From the NCBI GenBank assembly GCA_029780415.1, contig JAKOYN010000062.1, positions 18,822-82,821 of the forward strand: a DNA stretch of 64,000 bases, written 5' to 3'. The notes below the pieces were generated by a model that did no database searches, was not told where the DNA came from, and saw only the letters and a program-made list of their open reading frames with translations. A program made the translations under genes and the position numbers. The stretch is from RXIX01 sp003989075. Lineage in GTDB: Bacteria; Pseudomonadota; Gammaproteobacteria; Competibacterales; Competibacteraceae. Of this stretch, positions 7,918-15,470 are shown in pieces. Each line of letters starts with the position of its first letter. Position 1 is the first letter of the stretch.

Positions 7918-10242
7918 TTAGTCTCCTACCGTGGTGGCCTGCTTTTGCAGAACCTCGCCATCCGTGCCGAGCACGACCACCAGGGCTGCTGCGCCCAAAT
8001 ATTCATCGTCCGCTACGGCAAGGCTGGCTGTGCCACTCTCCAAAGGCTTAACGCTGGCGGCAATTGACGTTGTGGCCAAGGCAGCCTTGGTACGGATATC
8101 GACGCGTTGGCCGGCAGAGGCGCCCTCGACTGTGATGATGCAGCGCAGTCCCTTCCAGATCACCGATTGAATCGTGACCGCCGCAGCGGCTCCGAAGGCT
8201 CCGGCACAGTCCAACTGCACGATGGGCACCAGGCACTCCTGCAGGCTGATCCCGCCGTGGGCGTATTCAGCTCCGGCAATGAAATTGGTAACGCCGGGCG
8301 CGTAGGCCACCTGAACAGCCTTGCACCAGTCCCAGCCGAAGGTCAGCGGAGTGCCATAGGCGCTGTCTTTCAACACCGCGCAGCGTCCCCAACGGGTTTC
8401 GGTCTGATGCTTGGGCAGCTCGGATTTGGGCAAACCCCCTGGCATTAACAGCCAGCCATGGTCGGTGATGATGCGGATACGCTGCCAGCCGGCATCTTTC
8501 AGTTCGCTGATTCGCTCAACGACATGGCTCAATTGGGTATCCAGGTCACGCGCCAGGCGGATGCCATGTTCATGGCCATAATGGTCAAGGTCACCGGTTT
8601 CAGTCCAGGCTTGTCCCTGCGGATCCCCTGTCTCATGCTTTTCCAAGGGTTGAACGCCAGACTCGCTCAAGAGTTTGCGCAAGTTGTGGGCCGATAGCGG
8701 CTTGCCATCCGCCTTTACACGCGGTGCGAATTCCACATCCTCGACGGTGCCGCTGATATGCTCTGCCACGGGCGAGCACCACGCTTTTCCGGAAGCGGTG
8801 ACTGAGGGCAGGCAAGTCCAGCGTGCTGAAAGATGGGTATTGCCGAATGCGCTGAGTCGTTTCACAAGCTGGACCGCCACGTCATAGCGCAAGCCATCGA
8901 CGAAGACCGTACACGTTCCGGCAGTGGCTGTTTCAGCCTTTATCAAGGGGAGACCTCCTGCGGCCTTGGCGGCCTCCTGCAAGCGGCGCGCGGTTTCTTC
9001 TAGCCAGGGCAGATAGATCGCCCGTAGCGCGCCACTGACTGCTTCCAGATCAGTTCTGGTATGGACAGCAGCCAGCGTCTGGAGGGCTGCGTAGTCAAGC
9101 TGCCATCCAGACTGCTGATAGCGCTGTGCAAGTTCCGCTGGTGTTTGCCCAATCGGCACGCTTGCACTGCGCTGAGCGACCTCGACCAGATGTTCCAATG
9201 CGACAGCCAGCGGGGAGTGCCCCATGCGCGCCCAAAGCCAGGTGCGCCGCGCCCCGTGTTCCTTTTCGGCAGCAAGGAGCGCCATACGTGCCTGTGGCGC
9301 GTCCATGGCTGCGCAGGCAGACAGCGCGTGGCGCAGATTGGCTTCGCCTTGCGCATTGATCTGAGGGTAGCCCGCCAACTGTTCATAGTCTGGGAACAGG
9401 CTTAACGGAGGCGGTTGCAGTTTGGCGAGCTGTGTAAACACATGAGGGAAGCTGCCGAATGAATCATGGTAGAGGACTGAGACGGCTGCCCATTTGCCTG
9501 CACGTTTTGCGAGACGTTCTGCCGCAACGAGTACGCCATCAGCCACGGGGTCGAAGTCAAAATCCGCCTTGCAGCGTTTGACGAACACGTCCCAGAGCAC
9601 ATCGCTCCAGTGTTGGCGAGTGGCCTCTGGGTCATTCATCCATTGCAGGAGGTCCCGGGTTGGATTGGGTGCCAGCAGGCTCAGCAGCCATTCGGCATTG
9701 AGGGCGCGGCCTTTGAGATCGTCCAGCGTGCAGTGCAGGAGCACGCCTGCCTGTAGGGCCTGACTCAATGCCTCCTGAGTTGCCTTGTCCTGAGCAAGGT
9801 CCAAGCCCAGGCCGCCATTCTTCGACGATAGAAAGGCGCTGATGGTCCAATCCTTGGCGTTAGTCTGGCTCCAGAACACGCCCCGGTACTGCAATTCGGC
9901 CAGGGGTTGCAGGTCACGGGAGCAGCCTTTAATGGCGCGCAGGTCGGCACGACTGATGCCGGGCATATAGATCACCGGCACGCCCTCAAACTGGACTTCG
10001 GGCAGTACGCCGGCAATGGCGCATTTAAGCCAGATCGCTGGGCCGCTGCGCTGCTCGGGCTGGTAGGGACCGAGTACAAACAGGCTTGGCATCAATTTCT
10101 GCAGGGCCGGTAAGGCTGCCTGCCACTGACGTTCCTTGTCGGGCCAGAGCACTGCTGCAGTGGATGTGGATGTATGCGAATTGCCCTTGGCTGTTGTTTG
10201 TACCGCTGCAAGAAGCGTTTGGCCTACAGTCTCGTTACTCAT
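7918..10242 (-). CDS. pglZ: BREX phosphatase-fold protein PglZ (type B)
   Basis: PglZ is the conserved alkaline-phosphatase-superfamily component of BREX, required for methylation and phage exclusion. The 774-residue protein has metal-site motifs of the fold: TVFVDGLRYDVA near the middle and RIIITDHGWLL-like RIRIITDHGWLLMPGGL further on, followed by a Gly/His-rich stretch (EYAHGGISLQECLVP). The overall sequence and size fit the variant annotated as PglZ type B rather than the type A of E. coli. An in-frame ATG at 10269 exists, but the ATG at 10242 has AAGGGGA at good spacing and follows the pglX stop by 16 bp, so I chose it. The C-terminal part carries beta-rich sequence of unknown role. Confidence 0.9.
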   Translation of the reverse strand: MSNETVGQTLLAAVQTTAKGNSHTSTSTAAVLWPDKERQWQAALPALQKLMPSLFVLGPYQPEQRSGPAIWLKCAIAGVLPEVQFEGVPVIYMPGISRADLRAIKGCSRDLQPLAELQYRGVFWSQTNAKDWTISAFLSSKNGGLGLDLAQDKATQEALSQALQAGVLLHCTLDDLKGRALNAEWLLSLLAPNPTRDLLQWMNDPEATRQHWSDVLWDVFVKRCKADFDFDPVADGVLVAAERLAKRAGKWAAVSVLYHDSFGSFPHVFTQLAKLQPPPLSLFPDYEQLAGYPQINAQGEANLRHALSACAAMDAPQARMALLAAEKEHGARRTWLWARMGHSPLAVALEHLVEVAQRSASVPIGQTPAELAQRYQQSGWQLDYAALQTLAAVHTRTDLEAVSGALRAIYLPWLEETARRLQEAAKAAGGLPLIKAETATAGTCTVFVDGLRYDVAVQLVKRLSAFGNTHLSARWTCLPSVTASGKAWCSPVAEHISGTVEDVEFAPRVKADGKPLSAHNLRKLLSESGVQPLEKHETGDPQGQAWTETGDLDHYGHEHGIRLARDLDTQLSHVVERISELKDAGWQRIRIITDHGWLLMPGGLPKSELPKHQTETRWGRCAVLKDSAYGTPLTFGWDWCKAVQVAYAPGVTNFIAGAEYAHGGISLQECLVPIVQLDCAGAFGAAAAVTIQSVIWKGLRCIITVEGASAGQRVDIRTKAALATTSIAASVKPLESGTASLAVADDEYLGAAALVVVLGTDGEVLQKQATTVGD

Positions 10243-10258
10243 AGAGCGTCCCCTTTTT

Positions 10259-13200
10259 TCATGGATCACTCGCTCTTGCTGCCATTTTCTCGGCCCGCGT
10301 TAAATGGTGGTCGTTGATGCGGTCACCCTTGAAGACCTTGAACCAAGGCGCGCTTTCGACATCCTTGCCCCGGTCCTTGTCCCAGGTGATGTTGAGCTTG
10401 GGCTTCTTGTTGTGGCGAAGGACCTCGGCAGTCATGAAGGGGCGGATGTTCAGGCGCACGCCGTCGTTCAGGTCGGGGTTCCAGCCGATAGGCTGTTCTG
10501 CCAAGGACTTCCAGCGCACGAAGATGTCGTAGGGCGGCTCGCCTTCAAGGATGAGTTCGAGGCGGCGTTTCAGGTCTTGCGCGGCGGCCAGACGTTGCTG
10601 CGCGCCGTCGATGCGGTCGCGCACGCCGGCCTCTTGCTGGCGAATCCAGTCGCCCAGATAGGTATGGATGAGGCGTTCCAGGTTTTTAGTGTCGAGCGTG
10701 TGGTAGTTGACCAGCGCGGCAAAGCCGTCCTTCAGGCCATCCCACACATGCCAGATGAAGGGGCGGTGGTGGAAGCGCTTGGCGTGCTGCTCGAAGAACT
10801 TGTCGCGCAGCCAGACGTCCAAGCCCTTGCCGGTGCAGTCGGCGTCGGCCAGCAGCTTGTCGAGCACGGCGGGCTTCCAGCTGCCGGGCTGCACCGTCTC
10901 CCAGGCGGCAATCAACAGCTTGAGCAGGCGGTCATGCGCCGCCGGTTCGCCGCGCACCGAAGGCAGGCAGACGATGCCGTCGTCGTCGGTGTGCTCAGCC
11001 AGCTTCTCGCAGCAGGCAATCCAGGTGCGGGCCTCGTCGGCCAGTTCCATCGTCGTGTCGGTCTCGGCCGGCCAGCGGTAACCGGCCAAGCGGGCGACCG
11101 CCACTTGCAGCGGGTCGGTGGAAGGCTGCGGGTGGCCATGGAACAACCATTGAGCAGGGTCATCAGAATATCGCTTTGGAAATGCGCTTCTACCGTGCCA
11201 CTCTGACAAATTGACGTTTACTTTTGTCGCGGTTGCATTGGTTAGACTAAGTTTTTGGTCTAGCGCTCGAACTCGATTTTTATATTCTTCAGAACAACAA
11301 TATGCCCAAACAGCCTCAATGTCTGAGGTGTGTTTGGGAACGATAGTGATAAGGTTGTTATCAAACTTTTCGCCAAAATATGGCGTGACACGAAGTCCAA
11401 TCCGGGTAAGTGCAACCCCTTTCTTACCCCAGTTTAGCTGGCCGCTTTCGTGCATATCATGCAGTCGGTCTCGATTCTCAAGCGCAAATTTTGCAAGCCT
11501 TCCCCGACCTTGTTGCCAAAGAATTACCTGCTCACGACCAAGGGGTTCACCCTCTCCCGAAAACCCATCAACAAAGAAATCCCAGTCCGGAGACAGGCTT
11601 ATCTCCCAGAAACAGAATATGAATGAGTTTCTGTCCCCCGTAATTAACCCTTGATATGCATCAGCAACTGTTGAAAATAATGCCCCCTCGCCAATAAGAG
11701 ACTCAAGTGCTACTCGAGCATCAGGATGATTCAATTGCTCTGACTGAGCGATACGAAGTATTGCCGTATCACGTAAAGCATCACTTTTTTCTTTAGAGCC
11801 TGCGGCCGATGAGACCTCAATTCCCGATATGAGGTTTGCTCTGTTAGCCAAATTGGTAAGCAGCGTTACCAATATTACATTGACCACTTCTCCTGAGATG
11901 GTCTCAAATGCGCCAGAACCAAGTTTCGCCAGAAGCTTCCATTGATGATTAACGAGAAGAAGTTCTCGCAGTCTTCGGTAGCTTGAAAGGAAAAGCCAAT
12001 TCTGCGGCATTACGACTTGAACGGCGCCCAACCCATTCTTTAACGCCAGCTGCGAGCACCTATCAAGAAACACGGTCGCCAAGTCAGATTTAGCTTCAGA
12101 GTAGTGCCTATCGCAGTAGTCCATCAGAAACTGAGTCTGCTTCCCTCGCCCGAGGTAGGGCACATTTGTCACCACCAAGTGATACCGCCCGTCCAGCAGC
12201 CGGGCGACATCCAGCAGGCCCTTAGCGGTGAGCGCCAGGTCCCAGCTGTCATCTTGCAAATCGCTCGCCTGGCCCCACAGCGTGGCTGGACGCTCGGTGG
12301 CCAGCGCACGCCCGAGCAAGTCACGCAACGTGTCAAAGCTGGAGGTGGCCAGGTCGTTCTTCAGGCTACGTGCCGGGTCCAGCAAGCTGCCTAGCAGCGG
12401 CGCCTGGGCGAAGCTGGCGTACAGCAGGCGCAGTTCCTGCCGCAAGTAGGCGGCGTTCGCCACGTCATCCGGCACCAGTGCCATCCAGTCCTCGGGCTTG
12501 GCGGCCACCTTCAGGCCGCAGCAGGCCACCTGCGGCGCGGGCATGTCGGCGCGCACGCCCAGCGGGTCGCCGTGCTCGTCCGGGAAGCGCCAGGCCGCCA
12601 GGGCCAGCGCGAACACGGCGATTTCCACGCAGCGGGCATCTAGCTCCAGGCCGTGCAAGTTGTCGGCGAGCACGGCATCCACCGCGTCCATCGCGCTCAG
12701 GCCCTCGGCAGCCATGCGCATGGGCACCAGCAGCAGGAACGCCGCCACCAGGAAGTGACCCGAGCCGCAGCAGGGGTCCAGCAGCTTGAACTCATCGAGC
12801 TTGTTGGGCCAGTCTTCGAACTTGCCGGCCGCCGGCGTGCCATCGTCCAGCGTGCGCAGGTAGGTCAGCGGCACCGGGCAGGTCTTGCCTGGGTGGCGGG
12901 TCACCCACCAAGCACCTAGCGAGTTGTGGAGCAGGAAGTCCACCATGTAGGGCTCGGTGAAGAGCTGGGTGACGGCGGGCAATTCGTCAGCGCCAATCTT
13001 CACTTCCGAGGCGTTGACCTCGTCCTTGCGCTTGGCCTGCCAGAACTGGTAGACCCAGCCCAGGCTGTCGCTGGCTTTGAACACCTCGGACGGCAGCCCC
13101 GCCAGCAGGCGCTCCAGCTCACGCTGATGCTCGGGCGCGAAGGCCAGCTCAAAGACGGGGCTCTGCGGCTTGAACACCTGCGGCAGCATGCGCGCGGCCA

Positions 13201-13651
13201 GCTTGCCGGCCAGTTCCCACTTGGTCTTGGCGCCCAGGTTCATCGCCGGGTCGGCTTCCTGCACCAGGGCTTCGCAGTCTTCAAGAGACACAGCTGCACC
13301 GGGCTCCCACAGCAGCAGGCCGTTCTCGGCCAGGAAACGGGCGAACAGCATGCGGTGCCAGTGCTCGTAGGCCACCTCCCACACCAGGTGGTGGCCCTCA
13401 CCCCCGGCCCCTCTCCCGCTGGGCGAGGGGAGGAAAACATCGCCTAGGGCGCGGCCATGGGCCCGCAGGCGGCGACGCAGCGCCTTGAGTTCGTCCGTCA
13501 GGTAATCCGGCGCCTTGGCTTCACTCACGGCCAGTTGAGCAAGAGAAGCAGACGCAGCTTTTTCCGCCACGTCGCGGGCTGCTTTAACGGTGTTTTCCAG
13601 TTGGGCGCGCAGGGGCTTGGGCAAGGGGGAGTTGTGTGCGTAGAGGGTCAC
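10259..13651 (-). CDS. pglX: BREX adenine-specific DNA methyltransferase PglX
   Basis: N6-adenine methyltransferase that marks host DNA in BREX and sets its sequence specificity. The product is about 1130 residues. Motif I is LDPCCGSGHF (about residues 291-300) and motif IV is NVPY (about 496-499), a variant of NPPY. The frame is open to 13792, but residues before VTLYAHNSPLPK overlap the PIN gene and look like shadow coding, so I start at GTG 13651, 13 bp after the PIN stop. Two oddities: a palindromic repeat is inserted in frame at about residues 73-86, and the segment after motif IV (about residues 510-830) is far lower in GC than the rest. Loss of MTase function is not indicated, since all motifs are in one open frame. 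Confidence 0.93.
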   Translation of the reverse strand: MTLYAHNSPLPKPLRAQLENTVKAARDVAEKAASASLAQLAVSEAKAPDYLTDELKALRRRLRAHGRALGDVFLPSPSGRGAGGEGHHLVWEVAYEHWHRMLFARFLAENGLLLWEPGAAVSLEDCEALVQEADPAMNLGAKTKWELAGKLAARMLPQVFKPQSPVFELAFAPEHQRELERLLAGLPSEVFKASDSLGWVYQFWQAKRKDEVNASEVKIGADELPAVTQLFTEPYMVDFLLHNSLGAWWVTRHPGKTCPVPLTYLRTLDDGTPAAGKFEDWPNKLDEFKLLDPCCGSGHFLVAAFLLLVPMRMAAEGLSAMDAVDAVLADNLHGLELDARCVEIAVFALALAAWRFPDEHGDPLGVRADMPAPQVACCGLKVAAKPEDWMALVPDDVANAAYLRQELRLLYASFAQAPLLGSLLDPARSLKNDLATSSFDTLRDLLGRALATERPATLWGQASDLQDDSWDLALTAKGLLDVARLLDGRYHLVVTNVPYLGRGKQTQFLMDYCDRHYSEAKSDLATVFLDRCSQLALKNGLGAVQVVMPQNWLFLSSYRRLRELLLVNHQWKLLAKLGSGAFETISGEVVNVILVTLLTNLANRANLISGIEVSSAAGSKEKSDALRDTAILRIAQSEQLNHPDARVALESLIGEGALFSTVADAYQGLITGDRNSFIFCFWEISLSPDWDFFVDGFSGEGEPLGREQVILWQQGRGRLAKFALENRDRLHDMHESGQLNWGKKGVALTRIGLRVTPYFGEKFDNNLITIVPKHTSDIEAVWAYCCSEEYKNRVRALDQKLSLTNATATKVNVNLSEWHGRSAFPKRYSDDPAQWLFHGHPQPSTDPLQVAVARLAGYRWPAETDTTMELADEARTWIACCEKLAEHTDDDGIVCLPSVRGEPAAHDRLLKLLIAAWETVQPGSWKPAVLDKLLADADCTGKGLDVWLRDKFFEQHAKRFHHRPFIWHVWDGLKDGFAALVNYHTLDTKNLERLIHTYLGDWIRQQEAGVRDRIDGAQQRLAAAQDLKRRLELILEGEPPYDIFVRWKSLAEQPIGWNPDLNDGVRLNIRPFMTAEVLRHNKKPKLNITWDKDRGKDVESAPWFKVFKGDRINDHHLTRAEKMAARASDP
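11160..12140. other. Low-GC segment inside pglX
   Basis: Sixty-base lines counted by hand give 40-45% G+C at 11161, 11221, 11281 and 12061, against 63-70% at 11041, 11101 and 12181. The shift is abrupt at both ends and falls in the region downstream of the NVPY motif, where target recognition domains lie in this class of methyltransferase. It suggests exchange of the specificity segment by recombination. Confidence 0.75.
13394..13435. repeat. Palindromic repeat inserted in frame in pglX
   Basis: The plus strand here reads CCCTCACCCCCGGCCCC followed by TCTCCCGCTGGGCGAGGGGA, the form of a very common proteobacterial intergenic repeat. In the pglX frame it encodes FLPSPSGRGAGGEG, a peptide that recurs wherever this repeat enters a gene. 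It adds about 14 residues between RALGDV and HHLVWEV. Confidence 0.7.
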
Positions 13652-13664
13652 GGCGGCAAGAGGT

Positions 13665-14126
13665 TCAGAGTTCAGGGGGACGGTCGTAGGCGGCCAGATG
13701 CCTGTCCAAAGACCAGATGTAGACGCGGCGGGCGCGGTTCTGCTGGCACAGCCGGTGCCAGTCATGGACGATCGAGAGATCACCCAGGCCACTACCCGTG
13801 GCCGCGTGGTCAGGAAACTCGTTCAACCAGGCCTTCAGGGCGTCGGCTTGCAGAAAGTGGAGCGGCTTGAAAGGCGAGCGCCCCTCCAGCGCAGCACTGA
13901 CCTGCTGCACGAAGCGCTGCGCACAGGCCCGGCGTGCACCGCCATCGCCGTTTTGCCCGATGTGGTTACCGGTTTCCAGGAGGGTAGCCATCGGCAGAAA
14001 CAAGGATTCCTGCACGATCACACGCTGTCGCAGCGCGGCTAGGGTTTCAGCGTGGTGCCCGGCTCTGTTCGGGACGTTCAGCAGCTCGACAAAGACGCTG
14101 GTGTCAATCAGGCACACGGCGCTCAA
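13665..14126 (-). CDS. PIN-domain putative ribonuclease, partner of the adjacent ATPase
   Basis: A 153-residue single-domain protein with a complete PIN active site: Asp8 in LIDTSVFVELL, Glu51 in LLETGNHI, Asp116 in GLGDLSIV and Asp141 in WSLDRHL. PIN domains are Mg2+-dependent ribonucleases common among toxins. The proposed TTG start overlaps the stop of the ATPase gene (TTGA), so translation is coupled; a GTG at 14117 is an alternative start. No small antitoxin gene lies beside it, so a classical VapBC pair is unlikely. Its partner is more likely the ATPase. The position between brxC and pglX suggests an effector embedded in BREX. Function is inferred from fold and context only. Confidence 0.85.
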   Translation of the reverse strand: MSAVCLIDTSVFVELLNVPNRAGHHAETLAALRQRVIVQESLFLPMATLLETGNHIGQNGDGGARRACAQRFVQQVSAALEGRSPFKPLHFLQADALKAWLNEFPDHAATGSGLGDLSIVHDWHRLCQQNRARRVYIWSLDRHLAAYDRPPEL

Positions 14127-15448
14127 GTGCTGTCTTCCTGCGCCGCTGGGGTGGCGTCGCTCAAGGTGTCCAGCCAGCTCAGGGCCTGTGCCTGGCGTTG
14201 CTCGGCGCTGGTGCGATCCTTCACGAAGCGGTCGAGCACGCGGCGGGTCATCAATTGCCCCAAAGGCCCTTGCGCCACCAGTTCGGGGTAACGATCCATG
14301 TCACCCAGCCTGACGAGGCGGCTGTCGCCTTGTTGTGGGTCGCGATAGCAGCACACCACGTCGGCTAGGGACTCATCGGGCAGCGCATCCAGCAGTGCCG
14401 GATTGTGCGAGGTCAACAGCACACGCAAATGCCGATCGGTGGCGATTTGCCGGATCTGGCGCACCAACAGCTCGGCACGGCTGGGATGCACGCCGTTGTC
14501 AATTTCTTCAATGACCACCAATGCCCCAGGTGGCGCGGTGAGCAGAGCGGCACCCACCGCAAGCACGCGCAAGGTGCCATCGGACAGCAGCGGCGCGTCC
14601 ACTGTGCGCTGCTGGGTACCGAAGGACTCCACCAAGCGCACCATCACGTCCTGACGCTCGGTTTTAATGAACTGCAACGCCGCGATGTCTTGCTCGGGCA
14701 GGGAGCGGATGAAGTTCAGCACGTGTTGCGCACCCGCTTCTGTCTGAGCGATTTTGAAGAGTACCGCCGACAAGTTGCTGCCATCTTCGCGCAGGGTGTC
14801 ATCGCGCGCGTAAGCGTAGTCGCGCATCAGCGAGGGACGCGGGTCGAGGAAGACAATTTGACGCAGTGTCTCGCGCAAAGCCTTCGTCACAGCGGGAATG
14901 ATCCGCTGGCTGTCGGTGTGCTTGGCCTCAAACCGTCCTGGCGTTTCCAACTGAAAGAAGATGGCCTGCCGATTGGAGCAGGGAATGTGAGGCTTGTTCT
15001 TGTCTTGCTTGAAGTTGTTGTAAGCGACACTGATTTCGTCGGTGTGCATATTGGGTGCTGTATCCACCGTATAGAGAGGCACTTTTTGCGTAGGCTGAGT
15101 CACCTTTTCACCCGCGATCACGAGCTGGTCTGATTGCAAACCGATGCTAATCTCAAAATCTCCCCAGCCCTGTGGTGCACCTGCCAGATGCAAGCCCAAC
15201 GTGAACGGTTGCGCAGTGTCGCGAAACAGGTCGCGGGACTGACCGCGCACGATGGCATCGCCGCCTTCAATGATTCGGGCAATGTCTTCCAAGCGACTGC
15301 CCTTAGCCAGCCAATTAAGTAAGCGCATGGCTTCTAGCATGTTGCTTTTCCCCGATGCATTGGCACCGACCATAAATGTCAATGCGGCAAGCGGCAATAC
15401 GGCCTCGCGATAGCTCTTAAAGTTTGTAAGCGTGAGTCTCGTAAGCAT
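14123..15448 (-). CDS. AAA_21-like (OLD/ABC-type) ATPase embedded in the BREX operon
   Basis: A 441-residue ATPase of the SMC/ABC-like superfamily. It starts MLTRLTLTNFKSY, with Walker A GANASGKS (28-35), an ABC signature LSDGTLR (289-294), Walker B VVIEEIDNGVHP (311-322) and the switch TSHNP (346-350). Such ATPases act as sensors or control subunits for nuclease effectors in several defence systems (for example AriA of PARIS, with AriB as effector). No TOPRIM domain is fused; the downstream coupled PIN gene would be the nuclease. The start has AAGGA upstream, 22 bp after the brxC stop. It is not a standard BREX core component. I do not recognise this exact pair as a named system. Confidence 0.88.
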   Translation of the reverse strand: MLTRLTLTNFKSYREAVLPLAALTFMVGANASGKSNMLEAMRLLNWLAKGSRLEDIARIIEGGDAIVRGQSRDLFRDTAQPFTLGLHLAGAPQGWGDFEISIGLQSDQLVIAGEKVTQPTQKVPLYTVDTAPNMHTDEISVAYNNFKQDKNKPHIPCSNRQAIFFQLETPGRFEAKHTDSQRIIPAVTKALRETLRQIVFLDPRPSLMRDYAYARDDTLREDGSNLSAVLFKIAQTEAGAQHVLNFIRSLPEQDIAALQFIKTERQDVMVRLVESFGTQQRTVDAPLLSDGTLRVLAVGAALLTAPPGALVVIEEIDNGVHPSRAELLVRQIRQIATDRHLRVLLTSHNPALLDALPDESLADVVCCYRDPQQGDSRLVRLGDMDRYPELVAQGPLGQLMTRRVLDRFVKDRTSAEQRQAQALSWLDTLSDATPAAQEDST

Positions 15449-15470
15449 TTCCGAATCCTTCCTATCAGTG

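Noticed and set aside
13652..13792. Upstream extension of the pglX frame into the PIN gene
   Set aside because: The extra 47 codons overlap the PIN coding sequence in another frame and have no resemblance to PglX N-termini.
13665..14126. The PIN gene as the toxin of a VapBC toxin-antitoxin pair
   Set aside because: There is no small DNA-binding antitoxin gene next to it; the only coupled neighbour is the 441-residue ATPase.
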